The notes below the pieces were generated by a model, which made no database searches, was not told where the DNA came from, and saw only the letters and a program-made list of their open reading frames with translations. The position numbers were made by a program, and so were the translations under genes. A stretch of DNA of 9,855 bases from positions 1 to 9,855 of the forward strand of contig RFJM01000224.1 in the NCBI GenBank assembly GCA_003694905.1, in the 5' to 3' direction. This DNA is from Caldilineae bacterium (GTDB lineage Bacteria; Chloroflexota; Anaerolineae; J102). Shown here piece after piece: positions 6,282-9,855 of the stretch; the stretch's first letter is position 1, and each line of letters opens with the position of its first letter.

Positions 6282-7985
6282 ATGAGGCCAACTGTTGACA
6301 AGAAGAAGATGGAAGCCATCCACGGCTACATCCCCGTCGCCTACGAGTTGTTGGAGCAGAACCGGATATCGCGCCGCGAATTCTTGCGGATCGCCACGCT
6401 TCTGGGGATGTCGGCCGGTGCGGCTACCTTTGCGGCCGCGTGCGCAGCTCCTGCAACCCCGGCCGCACCCGCGGAAGCGCCTGCTGAAGCCCCTGCCGAA
6501 GCGCCTGCGGAAGAAAAGCCGGCCATCCGCCGCGGCGGCACCTGGACTTGTGCCATGCAGCTTCAGCTTCTCGACCATCCCGCCCGGCTGTCATGGGTGG
6601 AGGGTGCCAACGTGGTGCGCCAGGTCTGCGAATATCTAACCGAGACCGGCCCTGACAACATCACCCGGCCCTTCCTGCTGGAGAAGTGGGAAGCCAGCGA
6701 CGACGTCAAGACATGGGATCTCTATCTCAAGAAGGGCATCAAATTCAATAACGGTGACGAACTGACCGCCGACGACGTGCTCTTCACCATGAGCCAGTGG
6801 CTGGATCCCGACGTCGGTTCCTCGATGCTGGGGTTGCTCTCCTATTGGGGAGGCATGCAGAATGTGGAAAAAGTGGATGATTATCACATCCGCCTGCATC
6901 TCGATAGCCCCAACATCGGCGTACCCGAGCATCTCTTCCACTACCCGGCGGTCATCTTGCACCGTAACTTCGAGGGCGACATCATCAAGCAGCCCGTGGG
7001 TACCGGTGCATTCCTGCTGGAGGAGTATGCCGAGGGCGAACGGGCCCGGCTGAAGCGCCGCCCTGACTACTGGCAGATGGGTGAGGACGGACAGCCGCTC
7101 CCCTACCTGGATGAGCTCATCTTCGTGTCCATCGACAAGGACGCCGGGGTCGCGGCCCTGCAATCGGGCCAGGTAGACTCCATGTACGACCCGCGACCGG
7201 CCGACTTCCAGGCCCTCAGGGATCATCCCGACCTGGTGGTACGCGAGGCACACACCGCCCAGGCCCTGATCCTGCGTATGCGCGTGGATCTGGAACCCTG
7301 GAACGACAACCGCGTTCGCACCGCACTCAAGCTGTGCCAGGACCGCGCCAAGATCCTGCAACTCGCCTACTTCGGGCAGGGCGACCTCTCCATCGATGCG
7401 CATGTGGCGCCGGTTCATCCCGAGTACTGCGAGAAGCCCATCCCGGCCTATCAGCCCGACAAGGCCAAGGCCCTGTTGGAGGAGTGGGCCGCCGAGAAGG
7501 GCGTGGAGCTACCTCTGAAAGTCACACTGGCCACCAAGAATGACCAGGCCGAGCCTGAGGTCGCCCAGGCTCTGAAAGAGCTGGCCGCTCCCGCCGGTTT
7601 CGACATCTCGTTGGACATTACCGAGCCCGCCGGCTACTGGGACCGCTGGACAGAGGTAGACCTGGGCATCACCTCCTGGACCCACCGCCCCCTGGGCACC
7701 ATGGTCTTGCCGCTGGCCTACATCAAGGAAGCCATCGGTGCCTGGAACGAGACCCGCTGGTACGACGACGAGTTCACGGCGCTGCTGCGCAAGGCCGAAG
7801 GTACCCTGGACGTCGAAGCCCGTCGCGCTATCTTCTGCGATCTCGAAGACATCATGCAAGAGCGCGGGCCTATCGGCAACAGCTTCTGGAAGTACGTGTG
7901 GAACATCACCCGCAAGGAGTTCCACAACGTCGTTGCTCATCCTACTGCCTACTATTTGATGAACGAGGTCTGGAAAGAAGCCTGA
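6282..7985 (+). CDS. ABC transporter substrate-binding lipoprotein, peptide/nickel (Dpp/Opp, SBP family 5) type, Tat-exported
   Basis: This extracytoplasmic receptor (567 residues) belongs to a family that binds peptides, nickel complexes or oligosaccharides. The N-terminus has a long pre-region of 29 residues (HGYIPVAYELLEQNRI), then the twin-arginine motif SRREFLR (30-36), a hydrophobic core and a lipobox-like FAAAC with Cys54, so Tat export and lipid anchoring are likely. Four APAE units (62-77) form a flexible linker. The mature domain starts near RRGGTW (83-88). Family landmarks are the block from FLLEKWEAS to GDELTADDVLFT (about 131-169), PVGTGAFLLEEY (238-249) with RRPDYW (259-264), the ALQSGQVD segment (292-299) and the lobe with NDNRVRTAL. 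ATG 6282 has an ideal ribosome site. Two permease genes follow, the usual order. The substrate cannot be told from sequence; the twin-Arg with long pre-region is a style I associate with Chloroflexota. Confidence 0.93.
   Translation: MRPTVDKKKMEAIHGYIPVAYELLEQNRISRREFLRIATLLGMSAGAATFAAACAAPATPAAPAEAPAEAPAEAPAEEKPAIRRGGTWTCAMQLQLLDHPARLSWVEGANVVRQVCEYLTETGPDNITRPFLLEKWEASDDVKTWDLYLKKGIKFNNGDELTADDVLFTMSQWLDPDVGSSMLGLLSYWGGMQNVEKVDDYHIRLHLDSPNIGVPEHLFHYPAVILHRNFEGDIIKQPVGTGAFLLEEYAEGERARLKRRPDYWQMGEDGQPLPYLDELIFVSIDKDAGVAALQSGQVDSMYDPRPADFQALRDHPDLVVREAHTAQALILRMRVDLEPWNDNRVRTALKLCQDRAKILQLAYFGQGDLSIDAHVAPVHPEYCEKPIPAYQPDKAKALLEEWAAEKGVELPLKVTLATKNDQAEPEVAQALKELAAPAGFDISLDITEPAGYWDRWTEVDLGITSWTHRPLGTMVLPLAYIKEAIGAWNETRWYDDEFTALLRKAEGTLDVEARRAIFCDLEDIMQERGPIGNSFWKYVWNITRKEFHNVVAHPTAYYLMNEVWKEA
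6465..6512 (+). repeat. Four 12-bp units coding (Ala-Pro-Ala-Glu)4
   Basis: Four successive 12-bp units of the form GCN-CCN-GCN-GAA code APAE four times just after the lipidated Cys54. Third-position bases differ between copies, so the protein repeat is kept while the DNA has drifted. It is a spacer between membrane anchor and binding domain; copy number may vary between strains. Confidence 0.85.
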
Positions 7986-8000
7986 TTCCCAGACCTGCCC

Positions 8001-8038
8001 GAGGCCCTGGGACGGCCCTGCAAACGTCCCAGGGCCTT
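8001..8038 (+). terminator. Intercistronic stem-loop between binding protein and permease
   Basis: AGGCCCTGGGACG (8002-8014) and CGTCCCAGGGCCT (8025-8037) are perfect 13-bp inverted arms around a ten-base loop; G8001 and T8038 can add a wobble pair. The tail (TTCCTCCCCC) is pyrimidine-rich but not a real U-run, so any termination would be partial. It starts 15 bp after the binding-protein stop. Such stem-loops in importer operons often protect or separate the abundant binding-protein mRNA from the rarer permease mRNA; that role here is inference. Confidence 0.7.
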
Positions 8039-8102
8039 CCTCCCCCACACCTGGTCCTCCCGGGGGTTGGGAGTGTAGTCATGTGTCGACCGGAGTGAAA
8101 TC

Positions 8103-9401
8103 ATGGCCAGATTCCTGCTACGAAGTCTTGTCTCCGCCATCGTCACCATGTTCCTGGTCTCGATTATGCTGTTCTTCTTTCTGGAAGTGGGGACGGGTGA
8201 CGTAACGGTCAAGATCCTGGGTATCGAGTCAACGCCGGAGCAACGCGCGTCTTACCGCGCCCAGTTGGGGCTCAATGCCCCGGCCTGGCAGCGATACCTG
8301 GACTGGCTCATCGGCAGCGATTGGCGCGCCGAGAAGCGTGTGGGCTATCCCCTGGTCACCGTGAAAAACCCCAACACCGGGGAAAGCGAATGGTGGGCCG
8401 ATGTCAACGGCAACCTCACCCGCTGGAAGATGAAAGACGGCAAGATGATCACCTTCCACCGGGCAGAGGACGGCAGCCCCGTTGAGGTGGACCTGCCCAT
8501 CCCCTGGACCAAGTTGGAAAGTGGGGAAGAGATCTTCTGGGGGGTGGATACGGGCAACAACGCAGTGATGTGGGTGCGCGGCGCGGGCGAAACCGTGTGG
8601 GTGCGTACCAAGGCCGGCTTTCGCAAAGAGGGGGACGGGCCGCGCGAGTACATCCCCTTGCGCAAAGGCCTGTTGCGCCTGGACGCGGGCAAATCATTGC
8701 AGACCGGTCGGCCCGTCAAGGTCACCCTGATCCCCCGCGTGCGCAATACTCTGATCCTGGCGGCGGTGGCCTTCATGATCGTCATGCCCCTCGCCCTGAT
8801 CTTCGGCATTATCTCGGGCGTCAATGAAGGTAAACCCGTCGACCGCACCATTTCCATCCTCGGCCTGGCCCTCACGGCCACCCCCGAGTACGTTACCGGT
8901 ATTTTCCTCATCCTCATCTTCGGTATCTGGCTCAAGTTATTCCCTGCCGTAGCCCTCTTCACCAGTGCCGATGCCGTTTTCGAGAACCCTAAGCTACTGG
9001 TGCTCCCCGTACTTACCCTGACCGCGGTGGAGTGGGGCTATGTGGTACGTATGACGCGCGCCAGCATGGTCGAGGTGATGGATGCTCCCTACATTCGCAC
9101 GGCCATCATCAAGGGTATGCCCCGCAGCCGTGTGATCTTCAGGCACGCGCTGCGCAACGCCCTCATGGCGCCCATCACCATCATCATGTTGCATGTAAAC
9201 TGGCTGGTGGGTGGCGTCGTGGTCGTCGAAGCCATCTTCGGCTATCCGGGATTGGGCAGCTACATCTACAGCGCCTCCATCTTCGGCGATCCCAACGCCG
9301 TCGAAGCAGCCGCCATGCTGTTGGTCATCATCGCCGTGGGTACCCGCCTCATCGGCGACCTGGCCTACACCTATCTGAATCCACGTATTCGCTATGCCTG
9401 A
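8103..9401 (+). CDS. ABC transporter permease, DppB/OppB type, with a large extra segment
   Basis: This is one of two membrane subunits of the Dpp/Opp-type importer. ATG 8103 has GGAG seven bases upstream. The 432 residues exceed the usual 310-340. TM1 is about 4-27, followed by the family's STPEQRASYRAQLGLNAP and YLDWL (43-69). The family then normally passes within a few residues to the GDLG-S-xxTGRPV block; here that block, LDAGKSLQTGRPV (193-205), comes about 110 residues later. The extra segment (about 78-188) is polar and contains seven Trp (97, 98, 108, 135, 146, 157, 166), Gly-Asn turns and alternating hydrophobic residues, suggesting beta structure. The rest is typical: membrane segments near 215-239, 261-285, 297-313, 353-377 and 403-421, and the EAA coupling loop from PYIRTAIIKGM to FRHALRNAL (329-353). 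Topology places the extra segment outside the membrane, where the binding protein docks. Confidence 0.92.
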   Translation: MARFLLRSLVSAIVTMFLVSIMLFFFLEVGTGDVTVKILGIESTPEQRASYRAQLGLNAPAWQRYLDWLIGSDWRAEKRVGYPLVTVKNPNTGESEWWADVNGNLTRWKMKDGKMITFHRAEDGSPVEVDLPIPWTKLESGEEIFWGVDTGNNAVMWVRGAGETVWVRTKAGFRKEGDGPREYIPLRKGLLRLDAGKSLQTGRPVKVTLIPRVRNTLILAAVAFMIVMPLALIFGIISGVNEGKPVDRTISILGLALTATPEYVTGIFLILIFGIWLKLFPAVALFTSADAVFENPKLLVLPVLTLTAVEWGYVVRMTRASMVEVMDAPYIRTAIIKGMPRSRVIFRHALRNALMAPITIIMLHVNWLVGGVVVVEAIFGYPGLGSYIYSASIFGDPNAVEAAAMLLVIIAVGTRLIGDLAYTYLNPRIRYA

Positions 9402-9483
9402 TTGGGTGCGACCTCACGGCACCTTCTTTACGTCCCTATCCCCGTGATTTCCTGACTACCGCAACCTCGCTCGGAGAAAGGCT

Positions 9484-9855
9484 ATGGCCGTTGCACAACC
9501 GACCCTTGATATCCCTTCCCGGCCCTCCCGGCTGCGCAGGTATTGGGATGGTATCTCCATCGTCTTCGAGTCGAAGGTGGCTACCGTGGGCCTCGCCATC
9601 GTCCTGTTTTGGGTCATCGTCGGCTTCGTCTCCCTGGTGTGGACGCCCTACCCTCCCAATGCCACCATGTTCGAGCAAAACCTGCTCCCCAACTCGGTAA
9701 ATTGGCTGGGCACCGATCATCTCGGCCGCGATATCGCCTCCCGGCTCATGGCCGGCACGCAGGTGATTCTGCTCAAAACCCGTTTGCCCGGCGAGAACAA
9801 AATCGTCATTCCCATTGGTGTGGCCATTTGGGGTGTGCTCGGCGCGCTGGTGGTG
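9484..9855 (+). CDS. ABC transporter permease, DppC/OppC type, 3' truncated by window end
   Basis: This is the partner membrane subunit of the importer; 124 codons are visible and the frame is open at the right edge. ATG 9484 has GGAG seven bases upstream and lies 82 bp after the DppB-like gene. After a Pro/Arg-rich cytoplasmic tail, TM1 is about 32-53. The family hallmark WLGTDHLGRDIASRLMAGT (74-92) is intact. Directly after it the family normally continues with a serine-rich helix start (as in GARVSL) into the next membrane segment; here the stretch VILLKTRLPGENKIVIP (94-110) intervenes before IGVAIWGVLGALVV. This looks like a small insertion or altered loop. The assignment to DppC-type permeases is secure; substrate is unknown. 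The ATPase genes would be expected further right. Confidence 0.88.
   Translation, partial: MAVAQPTLDIPSRPSRLRRYWDGISIVFESKVATVGLAIVLFWVIVGFVSLVWTPYPPNATMFEQNLLPNSVNWLGTDHLGRDIASRLMAGTQVILLKTRLPGENKIVIPIGVAIWGVLGALVV

Noticed and set aside
6636..8048. Minus-strand open frames opposite the binding-protein gene
   Set aside because: They are antisense to a well-supported family 5 binding protein and show no recognisable motifs or ribosome sites.

Overview
The window is GC-rich chromosomal DNA with eight protein genes and no RNA genes, insertion sequences or CRISPR arrays that I can recognise. A Chloroflexota bacterium (Anaerolineae/Caldilineae-like, probably an environmental or metagenome contig) fits best. 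The grounds are the twin-arginine lipoprotein ABC binding protein with an Ala/Pro/Glu linker, the long PstA, and the high-GC codon use. This assignment is inference from style, not from a marker gene.

Layout. Positions 1-1326 (+) carry the 3' part of uppS (undecaprenyl/polyprenyl diphosphate synthase) and a complete cdsA (phosphatidate cytidylyltransferase), a common envelope-lipid gene pair. Converging on them, with only 16 bp between the stop codons, is a complete high-affinity phosphate import operon on the minus strand, read pstS-pstC-pstA-pstB (5577 down to 1343). pstC/pstA and pstA/pstB are each separated by 1 nt and look translationally coupled. No phoU lies next to pstB.

A 704-bp divergent intergenic region (5578-6281) follows. 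On its pstS side are two exact 8-bp direct repeats, TTTAACCG, 3 bp apart (minus strand), just upstream of a plausible promoter. This resembles a Pho box. On the other side is a rightward promoter with a near-consensus extended -10, preceded by a tandem 12-bp repeat and followed by a leader of about 370 nt with a strong stem-loop.

Positions 6282-9855 (+) hold a dipeptide/oligopeptide/nickel-type (Dpp/Opp family) ABC importer: a Tat-exported lipoprotein binding protein, a perfect 13-bp intercistronic stem-loop, a DppB-like permease, and the 5' end of a DppC-like permease that runs off the window. The ATPase genes would be expected beyond the right edge. Both permeases depart from the usual plan: the DppB-like protein has about 110 extra, Trp-rich, probably extracytoplasmic residues, and the DppC-like protein has an unusual segment after its GRD motif. 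This is the most distinctive feature of the window. I do not see a clearly new multi-gene system; most of the content is well-known transport and lipid metabolism.
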